This document shows positions 46,706 to 56,037 of a stretch of 64,000 bases of DNA, in pieces. Made by a program: the position numbers and the translations under genes. Source of the DNA: Azonexaceae bacterium (GTDB lineage: Bacteria > Pseudomonadota > Gammaproteobacteria > Burkholderiales > Rhodocyclaceae); contig JAAXVL010000001.1 of the NCBI GenBank assembly GCA_013335535.1, positions 575,764-639,763 on the forward strand. The letters are read 5' to 3'. Position 1 is the first letter of the stretch; each line of letters begins with the position of its first letter. The notes beneath the pieces are model-generated. The model ran no database searches, had not been told where the DNA came from, and saw only the letters and a program-made list of their open reading frames with translations.

Positions 46706-49303
46706 TCAGCCGAGGGCGCGTGTCACCACTTCGAGCACATCCCGTGACAGGCCGGCGTGGTCACGCACGCGCTCAAGCGCCTTACGGGCATGGGCCTGGC
46801 GGGTGGCATCAAACTTTTTCCAGCGGTCAAAGCAACGGGCCAGTCGCGAAGCAACCTGCGGGTTGCGGTCGTGCAGCGCGATGACCTGGTCAGCGATGAA
46901 GGCGTAGCCACTGCCGTCGGCGGCATTGAAGCGGGCCAGATTGGCGCCGAAGGCGCGGATCAGGGCGTAGATCTTGTTCGGATTGCCGATGTCGAAGGCC
47001 GGGTGGGCGGTCAGGGCGGTAACGGTGCGCAGGGTGTCCGGACGGCGGCTGGTCGATTGCACTTGCAGCCATTTGTCGACGACCAGCGCTTCGTGCTGCC
47101 AGCGTTCGTAGAAAGCGTTGAGCGCCTCTTCGCGTTCGGCACAGTCGTCGATGCTGTTGGCCAGTACCGCCAGGGCGGCGAACTGGTCGGTCATGTTGTC
47201 GGCCTGGCGGAAGTGCTGCATGGCCAGACGGCGGGTTTCCGTCGTGTCGAGCTCGGCCAGGTAGCCGAGGCACAGATTGCGCAGGGCGCGCCGGCCGGCT
47301 TGTTCGCTGGTCGGTGCGTAGGGTGCATTGGGCGCGAGGGCGGCGTAGATACCGCTGAACTCGCCTTCGAGTTGCTCGGCCAGATGGCGGCGCAAGGCGT
47401 TGCGGGCGGCGTGCAGGGCGTCGGGATCAACGACGGCCATGGCTTCGGCCAGCGTTGATTCGCCGGGCAGGGTGAGCGCTTCGGCGACGAAGGCGGCGCC
47501 ACGTGTGGCTTGCGTTTGCAGCAGGCGGCGGGCGGCGTTGATGAGGCTGTCCGGCCACACGGGTGCCTGGCCAGCCGCGATGGCGGCGGTGGCGTCGAGG
47601 ATCAGGGTCGAGGCCAGGCGCTGGCCAGCTTCCCAGGCATTGAAGGGGTCGCTTTCATGAGCCAGCAGCAGGGTCAGTTGTTCCGGCGTGTAGTCGAAAT
47701 CGAGGACGACCGGGGCCGAGAAGTCGCGTAGCAGCGAGGGCACGGGTTCGGTAGCGATGTCGTTGAAGACGAAGGATTGCGTCGTGGCGGTGAGTTGTAG
47801 CGTGCGCTCGGTGTTGGGCAGGAGGTCGCCGTTATCGGCGAACAGGGCGACGCGGATCGGGATCAGGGTTGGTGCGTTATCGCTGGCGCGCGGGTTGGAC
47901 TGCGTGCAGGTCAGCGTATAGGTTTTCGATTCAGCATCGAAAAAGCCGTCGACGGTGACATGCGGCGTGCCGGGCTGGTTGTACCAGCGCATGAATTGCG
48001 TGAAGTCAAAACCGCTGGCGGCGGCCATGGCGGCAACGAAATCTTCACAGGTCACGGCCTGGCCGTCGTGGCGGCGGAAGTATTCGTCCATGCCGGCGCG
48101 GAAACCGTCGCGACCGATCAGGGTCTGGATCATGCGGATGACTTCGGCGCCCTTTTCGTAGACCGTCGACGTGTAGAAATTGTTGATCTCGACGAAGCTG
48201 GACGGACGGATCGGATGCGCCATCGGGCCGGCATCTTCGGGGAACTGGGCGGCGCGCAGGCCGCGCACTTCGCGGATGCGGGCGGTCTGCCGGTTGTGCA
48301 GGTCGGCGCCGAATTCCTGATCGCGGAAAACCGTCAAACCTTCCTTCAGCGAGAGCTGGAACCAGTCGCGGCAGGTGACGCGGTTGCCGGTCCAGTTGTG
48401 GAAATATTCGTGGGCGACGACGCGGTCGATATTCTCGAAATCGACGTCGGTGGCGACATCGCTGCGCGCCAGCACGTACTTGGTATTAAAGATGTTGAGG
48501 CCCTTGTTCTCCATGGCGCCCATATTAAAGTCGCCGACGGCGACGATCATGTAATGGTCGAGGTCGCATTCGAGGCCGAAGCGTTCCTCGTCCCATTTCA
48601 TCGACTTTTGCAGGGCGGCCATGGCGTGCGGGCACTGGTCGAGCTTGCCCGGTTCGACGTAGATGGCCAGTTGCACGCTGCGGCCGGAGGCGGTTCGGAA
48701 GGTGTCGCGCAGCACGTCGAGCTTGCCGGCGACGACGGCGAACAGGTAGGCCGGTTTCTTGAACGGGTCGGTCCATTTGGCCCAGTGGCGGCCGCCGGGC
48801 TCGTCGCCGGCGGCGACCGGGTTGCCGTTGGCGAGCAGGACCGGGAAGGTCGCCTTGTCGGCGTGCAGGGTCACGGCGTAGGTGGACATGACGTCCGGAC
48901 GGTCGAGGAACCACGTGATGCGGCGAAAGCCCTGCGCTTCACACTGGGTGAAATAGCCGTCAGCCGAACGGTAGAGGCCGGACAGCCGGGTGTTTTTGTC
49001 GGGGTCGATGCGAACGACGGTTTCCAGCGTGAAAGCGTCGGGCAGATCGCTTAAGGTCAGCGAGCTGGGCGTTTCGGATTTTGGCCAGTTTTTCCGGTTG
49101 ACCGTGACACTGAGGGTTTGCAGCTCGTCACCGTCGAGCACCAGCGGCTGGGCCGGGACGGCCGGGTTGCGGCGTATGGCCAGCGTGGCGCTGACCGTGG
49201 TGCCGCCGGCTTCGATATTGAAATCGAGATCGACGGTGTCGATCAGGTAGGCGGGGGCGGTGTAGTTCTTGAGGTAGACGGTCTGGGGCGTATCGGTTTT
49301 CAT
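46706..49303 (-). CDS. pepN: Aminopeptidase N (M1 family)
   Basis: The 865-residue M1 metallopeptidase has the exopeptidase motif GAMENKG and the zinc site HEYFH followed by the downstream glutamate in SLKEGLTVFRDQEF. A C-terminal helical superhelix domain follows. Length fits PepN. Residues 67-77 (TVNRKNWPKSE) in the N-terminal beta domain are encoded by a dispersed repeat. I would expect a surface loop there, and the active site is far away. It trims N-terminal residues from peptides in the cytoplasm. Confidence 0.95.
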   Translation of the reverse strand: MKTDTPQTVYLKNYTAPAYLIDTVDLDFNIEAGGTTVSATLAIRRNPAVPAQPLVLDGDELQTLSVTVNRKNWPKSETPSSLTLSDLPDAFTLETVVRIDPDKNTRLSGLYRSADGYFTQCEAQGFRRITWFLDRPDVMSTYAVTLHADKATFPVLLANGNPVAAGDEPGGRHWAKWTDPFKKPAYLFAVVAGKLDVLRDTFRTASGRSVQLAIYVEPGKLDQCPHAMAALQKSMKWDEERFGLECDLDHYMIVAVGDFNMGAMENKGLNIFNTKYVLARSDVATDVDFENIDRVVAHEYFHNWTGNRVTCRDWFQLSLKEGLTVFRDQEFGADLHNRQTARIREVRGLRAAQFPEDAGPMAHPIRPSSFVEINNFYTSTVYEKGAEVIRMIQTLIGRDGFRAGMDEYFRRHDGQAVTCEDFVAAMAAASGFDFTQFMRWYNQPGTPHVTVDGFFDAESKTYTLTCTQSNPRASDNAPTLIPIRVALFADNGDLLPNTERTLQLTATTQSFVFNDIATEPVPSLLRDFSAPVVLDFDYTPEQLTLLLAHESDPFNAWEAGQRLASTLILDATAAIAAGQAPVWPDSLINAARRLLQTQATRGAAFVAEALTLPGESTLAEAMAVVDPDALHAARNALRRHLAEQLEGEFSGIYAALAPNAPYAPTSEQAGRRALRNLCLGYLAELDTTETRRLAMQHFRQADNMTDQFAALAVLANSIDDCAEREEALNAFYERWQHEALVVDKWLQVQSTSRRPDTLRTVTALTAHPAFDIGNPNKIYALIRAFGANLARFNAADGSGYAFIADQVIALHDRNPQVASRLARCFDRWKKFDATRQAHARKALERVRDHAGLSRDVLEVVTRALG
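49076..49109 (-). repeat. Dispersed 35-bp repeat, copy 9 (inside pepN)
   Basis: On the minus strand it reads TCACGGTCAACCGGAAAAA then CTGGCCAAAATCC. It is read in frame as TVNRKNWPKSE, the same frame as in the hybrid kinase gene. Confidence 0.85.
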
Positions 49304-49391
49304 GGTTTGACAGGCAGCTGGGGAGGCTACCGATGATACGTCAAACCAGCACCCACAGCCTGCCAGGCAAGCTGTGGGGATTCAACTCGGG

Positions 49392-49910
49392 TTAGTGATC
49401 GCGACCGTGGCCGTGATCATGATCGCCACCCCGACCGCGGCCGCGGTCATCGCTGCGATCCCGCCCACGCTGCTCGTCGCGGTAGTCGTTGCGGTAATCC
49501 CGGCGCTCGTCACGGCGATACTCGGTGCGGTACTCGTGCCGGTCGTGACGCTGCTCGACTCGATAGTCGTGGCGATGGCCATGCCGCTCCCGGTAAACCG
49601 GTGCGTATTCCTGCTGGTACCAGTTGTCTTGAACGAAATAAACCCGTTCGCCACAAGCGTGGTAGCGATGGCAGTGCCGGCGCCAGTCACGGGCGTGGCC
49701 GGACGGGACGCGCAGATAGAGCGGCGGGCGGCCGACCGGCACGCGCTGAATCATGAGCGGTTCGGGGAACAGCAGGGGCGGTGGCGGAAAACCACCGATG
49801 TCGAGGCGGCCGTAGAAGCCCGGCTGGCCGATGTTGATCGAGACCTGGGCGGAAGCGGGGGCGCTGAACGCCGCAGCGGCGATCGTCGCCGCAATAAGAA
49901 AACGTTTCAT
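49392..49910 (-). CDS. Secreted Arg/His/Asp-rich protein of unknown function
   Basis: The ATG at 49910 gives a signal peptide (MKRFLIAATIAAAAFSAPASA). The 172-residue product has a Pro-rich middle (FPPPPLLFPEPLMIQR) and CHRYHACGERVYFVQDNWYQ. A long tail dominated by Arg, Asp, His and Tyr (RHEYRTEYRRDERRDYRNDY, then RGRGGDHDHGHGRDH) ends the protein. The earlier in-frame ATG at 50015 has no signal-like sequence. The repeats are low in complexity, and the His-rich tail could bind metal, but this is a guess. The composition is unlike its neighbours. Confidence 0.72.
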   Translation of the reverse strand: MKRFLIAATIAAAAFSAPASAQVSINIGQPGFYGRLDIGGFPPPPLLFPEPLMIQRVPVGRPPLYLRVPSGHARDWRRHCHRYHACGERVYFVQDNWYQQEYAPVYRERHGHRHDYRVEQRHDRHEYRTEYRRDERRDYRNDYRDEQRGRDRSDDRGRGRGGDHDHGHGRDH

Positions 49911-50018
49911 GTGCAATTCCTTGATGGGTAGTGTCTCAATAACGCACGGTATCGAGGCATAGATGACATTGTGGCTTGAAACAAATTGTAAGTTTGTGCC
50001 AGCGTGTATCACCAAATC

Positions 50019-50624
50019 CTAACGCCGTTGCCAGACCTGCCAGCGTTCGCGGCCGGCAAAGACCGGGATCGAGTCAGCGACCGGGGTGTCTTCGATGCGC
50101 TCGAAATTGGCCAGCAAAAGTTCATCGAGCTGCTCTGGCTGGATGCCGAAAGGCGGGCCCTTCGGCTGATCGCAGAGGAAGAAGAAGCCGGCCAGGCGGC
50201 TACCCGAGGGCAGCAGTTCGGCGACGCGTCGGCCCCAGTCGGCCCACAGCTTGCGCGGCAGGGCGCAGAGGAAAGCGCGCTCGTAAATCAACTTGATGGG
50301 GCGGGCCGGCGTGAAGGTGAAGAAATCGGCGCAAACCAGTTCGACCGGAGCGTTGCCGAGAATGTTTCGCGCGGTCTCGATGGCGACCGGCGAGAAGTCC
50401 AGCGCCGTCACCGGCCAGCCGATTCCAGCCAGATGGGCCGCTTCCCAGGCACTGCCGCAGCCGGGGATCAGCGTGTTGAGCGGTGCTGGCTGGCGGGAGA
50501 TGAAGGCGGCAAAGGCATCCGGCACCTTGCCGGCATCCCACGGCGTGATGCCTTCGCCGAAACGCTTGCACCAGAAATCCGGGTGTTCCGGACGCTGTTC
50601 CGGGGGCTTGATCGGTTCGTTCAT
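50019..50624 (-). CDS. TPMT-family SAM-dependent methyltransferase
   Basis: The 201-residue protein belongs to the thiopurine S-methyltransferase-like family. It has the N-terminal FWCKRFGEGITPWDAGKVP, the SAM-binding stretch TLIPGCGSAWEAAHLAGIGW, then VTALDFSPVAIE and IYERAFLCALP. The natural substrate is unknown; family members methylate small thiols or chalcogens such as selenite or tellurite. The start overlaps the thioredoxin-fold gene by 4 bp. Confidence 0.9.
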   Translation of the reverse strand: MNEPIKPPEQRPEHPDFWCKRFGEGITPWDAGKVPDAFAAFISRQPAPLNTLIPGCGSAWEAAHLAGIGWPVTALDFSPVAIETARNILGNAPVELVCADFFTFTPARPIKLIYERAFLCALPRKLWADWGRRVAELLPSGSRLAGFFFLCDQPKGPPFGIQPEQLDELLLANFERIEDTPVADSIPVFAGRERWQVWQRR

Positions 50625-51103
50625 GGTTTTTTCAGGGCGCGGGTCGATTGCTCGACCGCGTCTTCGAGATAGCTCTGGTAAAAGTCGGGCAGCCGGGCGC
50701 CGACGATCGGGGTGGCCAACTGGCGGCCATCCGGGCCATAGAAGGCAACGACCGGCACCAGCTTGACCTTCTCGGCGGTAGCGATGCGGGCGTGCGTCGA
50801 GGCGCCGCCCTTGAAGTCGGTGAGCGCCTGCGTCTCACCATCCTGGTTGATCTGCCGGATGACCACCAGATCACGGAAGCGCGGGTTGGCGCCGAGCGGT
50901 TTCAGGTAGTCGCGTTTGACTGCCTCGCAGTATTTGCAGTCCTGGCGGCTGTAGATGACGATCAATGGTCCGCCGGACCTGGCCGCCTGCGCGGCTTCGG
51001 CGCGCAGGTCGACGGCGGCGGGAAGGTCGGTCGCGCCCAAGGAGGGTGCGGCCAGCCATGCTAGAATCAGCCCTCCCAAAAGCCCTGTCCAACGCCTGAT
51101 CAT
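50621..51103 (-). CDS. Exported thioredoxin-fold protein with CxxC
   Basis: The ATG at 51103 ([20 protein letters not shown]) gives a signal peptide (cleavage near 23, SLGA-TD). The 160-residue product has a thioredoxin-like domain with CKYC near residue 55 ([20 protein letters not shown]) and a cis-Pro region [14 protein letters not shown]. It probably acts in the periplasm on disulfides. An AGGA ribosome site lies 6 bp before the ATG, inside the hemC coding sequence. The start codon shares bases with the hemC start (CATG). Confidence 0.85.
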   Translation of the reverse strand: MIRRWTGLLGGLILAWLAAPSLGATDLPAAVDLRAEAAQAARSGGPLIVIYSRQDCKYCEAVKRDYLKPLGANPRFRDLVVIRQINQDGETQALTDFKGGASTHARIATAEKVKLVPVVAFYGPDGRQLATPIVGARLPDFYQSYLEDAVEQSTRALKKP

Positions 51104-52037
51104 GTCCCGTCCTTCAAAGATTGTCATTGCCTCCCGCGAATCCCGTCTGGCCATGTGGCAGGCGGTGCATGTCAGAGAACGCTTATCGAGTTTAAATCCC
51201 GGGGCCGAAGTTGTCATTCTCGGCATGACCACCAAGGGTGATCAGATCCTCGACCGGCCGCTCGCCGAAATCGGCGGCAAGGGCCTGTTCATCAAGGAGC
51301 TCGAAGTTGCCATGCAGGAAGGCAAGGCACATCTCGCCGTCCATTCGATGAAGGACGTGCCGATGGTCATGCCGGAAGGCTTTGTGCTGGCCGCCATCTC
51401 GGCCCGCGAAAATCCGCGCGATGCCTTCGTTTCCAACAACTACGCGGCACTGGACGATCTGCCGGCCGGGGCCATTGTCGGTACCTCCAGCCTGCGCCGC
51501 GAATCCATCCTGCGCGCCAAGTATCCGCAACTCGTCATCAAGAGCCTGCGCGGCAACCTCGATACCCGCCTCAAGAAGCTCGATGCTGGCGAATACGACG
51601 CGATCATCCTGGCCGCCGCCGGCCTGATCCGCCTCGGTCTGGAAAATCGCATCAAATCCGTATTGACCGCCGAACAGTCGCTGCCGGCGCCCGGTCAGGG
51701 CGCGCTGGGTATCGAACTGATCGATGGTGCGGCCGACATGGCCGACGTTGTCGCCCCGCTCAACGATCCGGAAACGGCCCACTGCGTCAAGGCCGAACGC
51801 GCCTTCTCGCGCGCCCTCGGTGGTTCCTGTCAGGTGCCGCTGGGCGGTTACGCGATCATCGAAAACGGCCAGCTCTGGTTGCGCGGCTTTGTCGCGACGG
51901 CCGACGGCAAGGAAGTGGTCAGCGCCGAACTGCGTGGCAACCCGGCTGACGACGAAGCGCTCGGTCGACAGCTTGCCGAAACGCTGCGCGCCCAGGGCGC
52001 GGATGCCATCCTTGCCAAGCTGGCCTGTCACGCTTAA
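51102..52037 (+). CDS. hemC: Hydroxymethylbilane synthase (porphobilinogen deaminase)
   Basis: HemC polymerises four porphobilinogens to hydroxymethylbilane. The ATG at 51102 ([19 protein letters not shown]) matches the family start. The in-frame longer version would begin inside the divergent thioredoxin-fold gene. The 311-residue product has the dipyrromethane cofactor cysteine in [14 protein letters not shown], and the motifs [16 protein letters not shown] and [16 protein letters not shown]. It begins a hemC-hemD-hemX-hemY operon. Confidence 0.96.
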   Translation: MSRPSKIVIASRESRLAMWQAVHVRERLSSLNPGAEVVILGMTTKGDQILDRPLAEIGGKGLFIKELEVAMQEGKAHLAVHSMKDVPMVMPEGFVLAAISARENPRDAFVSNNYAALDDLPAGAIVGTSSLRRESILRAKYPQLVIKSLRGNLDTRLKKLDAGEYDAIILAAAGLIRLGLENRIKSVLTAEQSLPAPGQGALGIELIDGAADMADVVAPLNDPETAHCVKAERAFSRALGGSCQVPLGGYAIIENGQLWLRGFVATADGKEVVSAELRGNPADDEALGRQLAETLRAQGADAILAKLACHA

Positions 52038-52043
52038 GTTGGC

Positions 52044-52826
52044 ATGAGGCAGCGCGGCCCGCTTGCCGGCCGAACCATCGTCGTCACCCGGCCGCTGGCG
52101 CAGGCAGCGCCGCTGGCCGAGGCGATTGTGGCCGCTGGCGGCGTGCCACTGATTTTTCCGCTGCTTGAAATTTCGCCGGCCATCGATCCGCTGCCGCTGG
52201 CCGAAGCGGCTGCCCGGCTGGGCGACTACGCGCTGGCCGTGTTCATCAGCCCGAACGCCGCCGATCATGCGCTGCCGGTCTTGCTCGCGCAGCGCGCCTG
52301 GCCAGAATCCCTGCTTCCCGCCGCAGTTGGCCAGGGCACCGTGAAATTGCTGGCCGAGCGCGGCATCCACGGCTGCATTGCGCCGACCGAACGCTTCGAT
52401 TCCGAAGCCCTGCTTGCGCTGCCGCAACTGGCTGCCGAGTGTGTTGCCGGCAAGCGCATCGCCATTTTCCGCGGTGATGGCGGGCGCGAACTGCTGGCCG
52501 ATACGCTGCGCGAACGCGGGGCGACGGTCGATTGCATCACCTGCTATCGCCGCTCCGGGCCGTCCAATGGTGTGGCGCCACTGATCGCGGCATGGCGGGC
52601 TGGCCGCCTTGATGCGCTGACCGTATCGAGCAGCGAAGGGCTTCGCTATCTGGCTGATCGGCTTGATGCTGAAGGCCGCGCTTTCCTGCAAAAAACACCG
52701 CTCTTCGTCCCCCACGCCCGCATCGCCGAAAACGCCCGGGCTTTGGGTTTAAGCAACATTCTCCTCACCGAAGCAGCCGACGCCGGCATTCTCGCCGGCT
52801 TAGTTGCTTATAATTGGCCGGCATGA
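52044..52826 (+). CDS. hemD: Uroporphyrinogen-III synthase
   Basis: HemD closes and flips hydroxymethylbilane to uroporphyrinogen III. The 260-residue protein has the loose family features (TIVVTRPLAQAAPLAEAIVA, FPLLEISPAIDP, VFISPNAADHALPVL). It follows hemC by 6 bp, and its end overlaps hemX (ATGA). The position in the operon strengthens the assignment of this poorly conserved family. Confidence 0.93.
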   Translation: MRQRGPLAGRTIVVTRPLAQAAPLAEAIVAAGGVPLIFPLLEISPAIDPLPLAEAAARLGDYALAVFISPNAADHALPVLLAQRAWPESLLPAAVGQGTVKLLAERGIHGCIAPTERFDSEALLALPQLAAECVAGKRIAIFRGDGGRELLADTLRERGATVDCITCYRRSGPSNGVAPLIAAWRAGRLDALTVSSSEGLRYLADRLDAEGRAFLQKTPLFVPHARIAENARALGLSNILLTEAADAGILAGLVAYNWPA

Positions 52827-53863
52827 TGCCCGAAAACGAAAATCCCTCCCCGTCGACAATGACTTACCTTCCGGCGCCGCCCGCCAAACGGACGAGCCCG
52901 TGGCTGTTTGTGGCGATTGCCGCGCTGGCGCTGGCCGGCTGGCAGTGGTTTGAAACCCGCCAGCGGCTGGTCGATGTCCAACAGGAAGTCAGTCAGAAAC
53001 TGGCTGAATTCGACACCGGCAACAAGGAAGATCGCGGCGCTCAGAAACAGTCGCGCGAACAGATCGATGCCATGCAGGCCCGCCTCGGCGCCGTCGATGG
53101 CAAGATTGCCGAATTCCAGGCCCAGTCGACGACCCTGCAGGCGCTTTATCAGGACATCGCGCGTAGCCGTGAAGAGGTCGCCCTGCTCGAGGTCGAACAG
53201 GCCATCGTACTGGCCGGGCAGCAACTGCAACTGGCCGGTAACCTGCCCGTTGCCGTGCTCGCCCTGCAGACCGCCGATGCCCAACTGGCCCGCCTCGATC
53301 GTCCGGCCCATCTTCCCTTGCGCAAGGCGCTGGCCAAGGATCTGGCCCGCCTCAACGCCCTGCCCTTTGTCGATATGCCGGGCATCAGCCTGCGTCTCGA
53401 ACAGGTGCTGGTCGGTGTCGACAAGTTGCCGCTCGTTTCCCACGGTCGACCGGAAAAAACGGTCGAAAATGAAATCGCTGCTGCGTCGCAAACCTGGTGG
53501 CAGCGCACCGGCGGTGCCATTTGGCAGGAAATGAAGGGGCTCGTTCGCATCCAGCGCTTCGATCGCGAGGATGTGGCGCTGCTGGCGCCCGGTCAGGGTT
53601 ACCTGCTCCGCGAAAACCTCAAGCTGCGTCTGCTCAACGCCCGGCTCGCCCTGTTTGCGCGCGATCAATGGACTTTTCGCAACGAGCTCAAAGTCGCCCA
53701 GGACATGCTGACCCGTCATTTCGAGGCGAACGACAAGGCTGTGCAGACGGCCCAGGCCACGCTACGTCAGATGACGGCGACCGAGATCAATGTCGAGCTG
53801 CCGACCCTCAACGATAGCCAGGCAGCCTTGCGCAGCCTGCGTCCGGGCAAGGAAAAACGGTGA
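52823..53863 (+). CDS. hemX: HemX-like membrane protein
   Basis: The ATG at 52823 overlaps the hemD stop; a TTG at 52814 is less likely. The 346-residue product has one membrane helix (about 28-46) and a long coiled-coil periplasmic region (QRLVDVQQEVSQKLAEFDTG, KQSREQIDAMQARLGAVDGK). The biochemical role is unclear in the family; HemX sits with hemD-hemY in proteobacteria. Residues about 206-217 (HGRPEKTVENE) are encoded by a dispersed repeat. The stop overlaps hemY by 4 bp. Confidence 0.9.
   Translation: MMPENENPSPSTMTYLPAPPAKRTSPWLFVAIAALALAGWQWFETRQRLVDVQQEVSQKLAEFDTGNKEDRGAQKQSREQIDAMQARLGAVDGKIAEFQAQSTTLQALYQDIARSREEVALLEVEQAIVLAGQQLQLAGNLPVAVLALQTADAQLARLDRPAHLPLRKALAKDLARLNALPFVDMPGISLRLEQVLVGVDKLPLVSHGRPEKTVENEIAAASQTWWQRTGGAIWQEMKGLVRIQRFDREDVALLAPGQGYLLRENLKLRLLNARLALFARDQWTFRNELKVAQDMLTRHFEANDKAVQTAQATLRQMTATEINVELPTLNDSQAALRSLRPGKEKR
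53440..53474 (+). repeat. Dispersed 35-bp repeat, copy 10 (inside hemX)
   Basis: It reads CCACGGTCGACCGGAAAAA then ACGGTCGAAAATGAAA. It is in frame as HGRPEKTVENE, the frame used in the FAD protein gene. Confidence 0.83.
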
Positions 53864-55044
53864 GAGGGCTGTTCTGGATTCTCGCCCTGTGCGGGCTGGC
53901 CGTCGCCGTAGCGCTCGGCGCCCGCTATAACGACGGCTACGTGCTGGTGGTTTTTCCGCCATGGCGAGCCGAGGTTTCGCTCAATCTTTTCATCGTCGCC
54001 TTGCTCGCCCTGTTCTTCGTGCTCTATGCCGCCACGCGTGCCCTGGCAGTCACCCTCGGCCTGCCGAAACGGGTGCGCGAATACCGCGCCCGGCGCCAGC
54101 GTGAAAGCGCAGGACTGGTCTTTCAGGACGCCGTTCGTCTGCTTTTCGAAGGCCGTTTTGGCCAGGCGCTCAAGAAAGCGACCGAAGCTCACGGCGCCGG
54201 CACGGCACCCGGCCTCTCGGCACTCATCGCAGCCCGCGCCGCCCAGCGCATGCGCGAACCGGAAAAGCAGCAATACTGGCTCGAACATGCCAAGACCGAC
54301 GATCCGCGGACCGAGGCAGCAACGCTCATGCTCGATGCCGAAATGGCCAACGAGGCGCGTCGTTTCGACGAAGCGCTGGCTGCCCTCGAAAAACTTCAGG
54401 GCAAGCAGGGCCGCCACATCGCAGCCCTACGCCTCGAGTTGCGTGCCCGTCAGGGCGTCGGCGACTGGGACGGTGTGCTCAAGCTGGCTCGCCAGCTGGT
54501 CAAGCGCGATGCGCTGCCGCTGGAGGTTGTCCGCGAAATCCGCACCCAGGCCCATCTCGGCAACATCGCCAAACGGGTGGCCGATCAGGGCAAGCTGACG
54601 GCCTATCTGCGAACGGTGCCGGAAGATGAACGTGGTCGCCGTGTCGTCCTCGCCGCCGCAAGGGCGCTGGTCGCATTAGGCGCCGAGGCCGAGGCACAGA
54701 AACTGATCGAATCCGTGCTCGATGCCGTCAAGAACGAAGAGTGGCAACCGGAGCTGGTGGCAATTTACGGCCGCCTGACGAACAGCGAGCAGACTGCCCG
54801 TATCGCCAAGGCCGAAGGATGGCTGCGCCGCCACCCAGACGACGCCCGCCTGCTCAAGGCCCTGGGCCGCATGTGCCTGCGCCAGCGTCTGTGGGGCAAG
54901 GCACAAAGCTATCTCGAGGCTTCGCTGTCGGTTGAGCCGTCGCAGCAGGGGCATCTCGAACTGGCCCGTCTGTTCGATCAGCTGGAACGGGCCGAAGAGG
55001 CCAACAAGCACTACCGCGCCAGCGCACTGCTCGACGCCAGGTAG
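53860..55044 (+). CDS. hemY: HemY-type TPR membrane protein
   Basis: Starting with GTG at 53860 (overlap with hemX), the 394-residue protein has two N-terminal membrane helices (about 1-20 and 42-64) and then tetratricopeptide-like helical repeats. The stretches FEGRFGQALKKATEAHGAG, FDEALAALEKLQGKQGRH and SYLEASLSVEPSQQGHLEL support this. It ends the hem operon. The proteobacterial HemY is not the oxidase of Bacillus; its role in tetrapyrrole metabolism is undefined. Confidence 0.92.
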   Translation: MRGLFWILALCGLAVAVALGARYNDGYVLVVFPPWRAEVSLNLFIVALLALFFVLYAATRALAVTLGLPKRVREYRARRQRESAGLVFQDAVRLLFEGRFGQALKKATEAHGAGTAPGLSALIAARAAQRMREPEKQQYWLEHAKTDDPRTEAATLMLDAEMANEARRFDEALAALEKLQGKQGRHIAALRLELRARQGVGDWDGVLKLARQLVKRDALPLEVVREIRTQAHLGNIAKRVADQGKLTAYLRTVPEDERGRRVVLAAARALVALGAEAEAQKLIESVLDAVKNEEWQPELVAIYGRLTNSEQTARIAKAEGWLRRHPDDARLLKALGRMCLRQRLWGKAQSYLEASLSVEPSQQGHLELARLFDQLERAEEANKHYRASALLDAR

Positions 55045-55048
55045 CTGT

Positions 55049-55080
55049 CAGGATCGAGTTTCACTAACAACTCGATCCTG
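55049..55080. other. Inverted repeat between the hemY and hemF ends
   Basis: CAGGATCGAGTT and AACTCGATCCTG form a 12-bp stem with an 8-base loop, between the convergent ends of hemY and hemF. A further CTCGATCCT direct copy follows. No T-run is present, so it may end transcription weakly or have another role. Confidence 0.6.
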
Positions 55081-55091
55081 AATCCTCGATC

Positions 55092-55997
55092 CTAGACCGC
55101 CCACTCCTGCGGTTTGAGGAAGACTTCGTAGAGCTCGGCTTCCGGCGTACCGGCTTCCGGCTGCCAGTCGTAGCGCCACTTCACGATTGGTGGCATTGAC
55201 ATCAGTATCGACTCGGTGCGCCCGCCCGATTGCAGGCCAAACAGCGTGCCGCGGTCCCAGACCAGATTGAATTCGACGTAGCGACCCCGTCGGTAGGCCT
55301 GGAAATCCCGCTCGCGCTCGCCGTAAGACACATCGCGGCGCTTGGCCAGAACTGGCAGATAGGCCCTGGTAAAGGCGTTGCCAACCGACTGGGTCAGGTT
55401 GAAACAGCGTTCAAAACTGCCTTCGTTGAGATCATCGAAAAAGATGCCGCCGACACCGCGCGGCTCGTTGCGGTGCTTGAGGAAAAAGTACTCGTCACAC
55501 CACTTCTTGTATTTCGGATAGACCTCGTCGCCGAATGGCGCCAGCGCATCCTTGCAGGTCTGATGAAAATGGACCACATCGTCGCGTTGGCCATAATAAG
55601 GCGTCATGTCCATGCCGCCGCCGAACCACCAGACGTCTTCCTCGCCTTCCTTGCGGGCGACGAAGCAGCGCACATTCATGTGCGCGGTCGGGCAGTAGGG
55701 ATTGCGCGGGTGCAGCACGAGCGAAACGCCCATTGCCTCCCAGGCGCGACCGGCCAGTTGCGGCCGGACGGCGGTGGCTGACGCGGGCAGCGACTGGCCG
55801 GTAACGTGCGAGAAATTGACGCCGCCGCCTTCGAAGAAACTGCCTTCCTCAATCAAGCGTGAAATGCCGCCCCCCCCTTCCGGGCGTTGCCAGCTGTCGG
55901 TGCGGAAGGGCTGGCCGTCGAAGGCTTCGAGTTCGGCAACGATGCGGGCTTGCAGGCCGGTGAAATAGGATTTCAGCTGGGTGGTGTCGATGCTCAT
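55092..55997 (-). CDS. hemF: Coproporphyrinogen-III oxidase, aerobic
   Basis: HemF oxidatively decarboxylates coproporphyrinogen III to protoporphyrinogen IX with oxygen. The 301-residue protein has conserved stretches [55 protein letters not shown] and [20 protein letters not shown]. It lies 40 bp downstream of the diguanylate cyclase gene on the same strand. Heme synthesis is thus covered here by hemA, hemC, hemD and hemF. Confidence 0.97.
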   Translation of the reverse strand: MSIDTTQLKSYFTGLQARIVAELEAFDGQPFRTDSWQRPEGGGGISRLIEEGSFFEGGGVNFSHVTGQSLPASATAVRPQLAGRAWEAMGVSLVLHPRNPYCPTAHMNVRCFVARKEGEEDVWWFGGGMDMTPYYGQRDDVVHFHQTCKDALAPFGDEVYPKYKKWCDEYFFLKHRNEPRGVGGIFFDDLNEGSFERCFNLTQSVGNAFTRAYLPVLAKRRDVSYGERERDFQAYRRGRYVEFNLVWDRGTLFGLQSGGRTESILMSMPPIVKWRYDWQPEAGTPEAELYEVFLKPQEWAV

Positions 55998-56037
55998 TTA
56001 GGGTGTTTTCTGGAGTCTGTTGGTGGTCGGGCGGCGC

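Noticed and set aside
55049..55093. Inverted repeat plus direct copy as a possible CRISPR or transposon end
   Set aside because: Only one inverted pair and one partial copy; no spacers, no transposase gene nearby.
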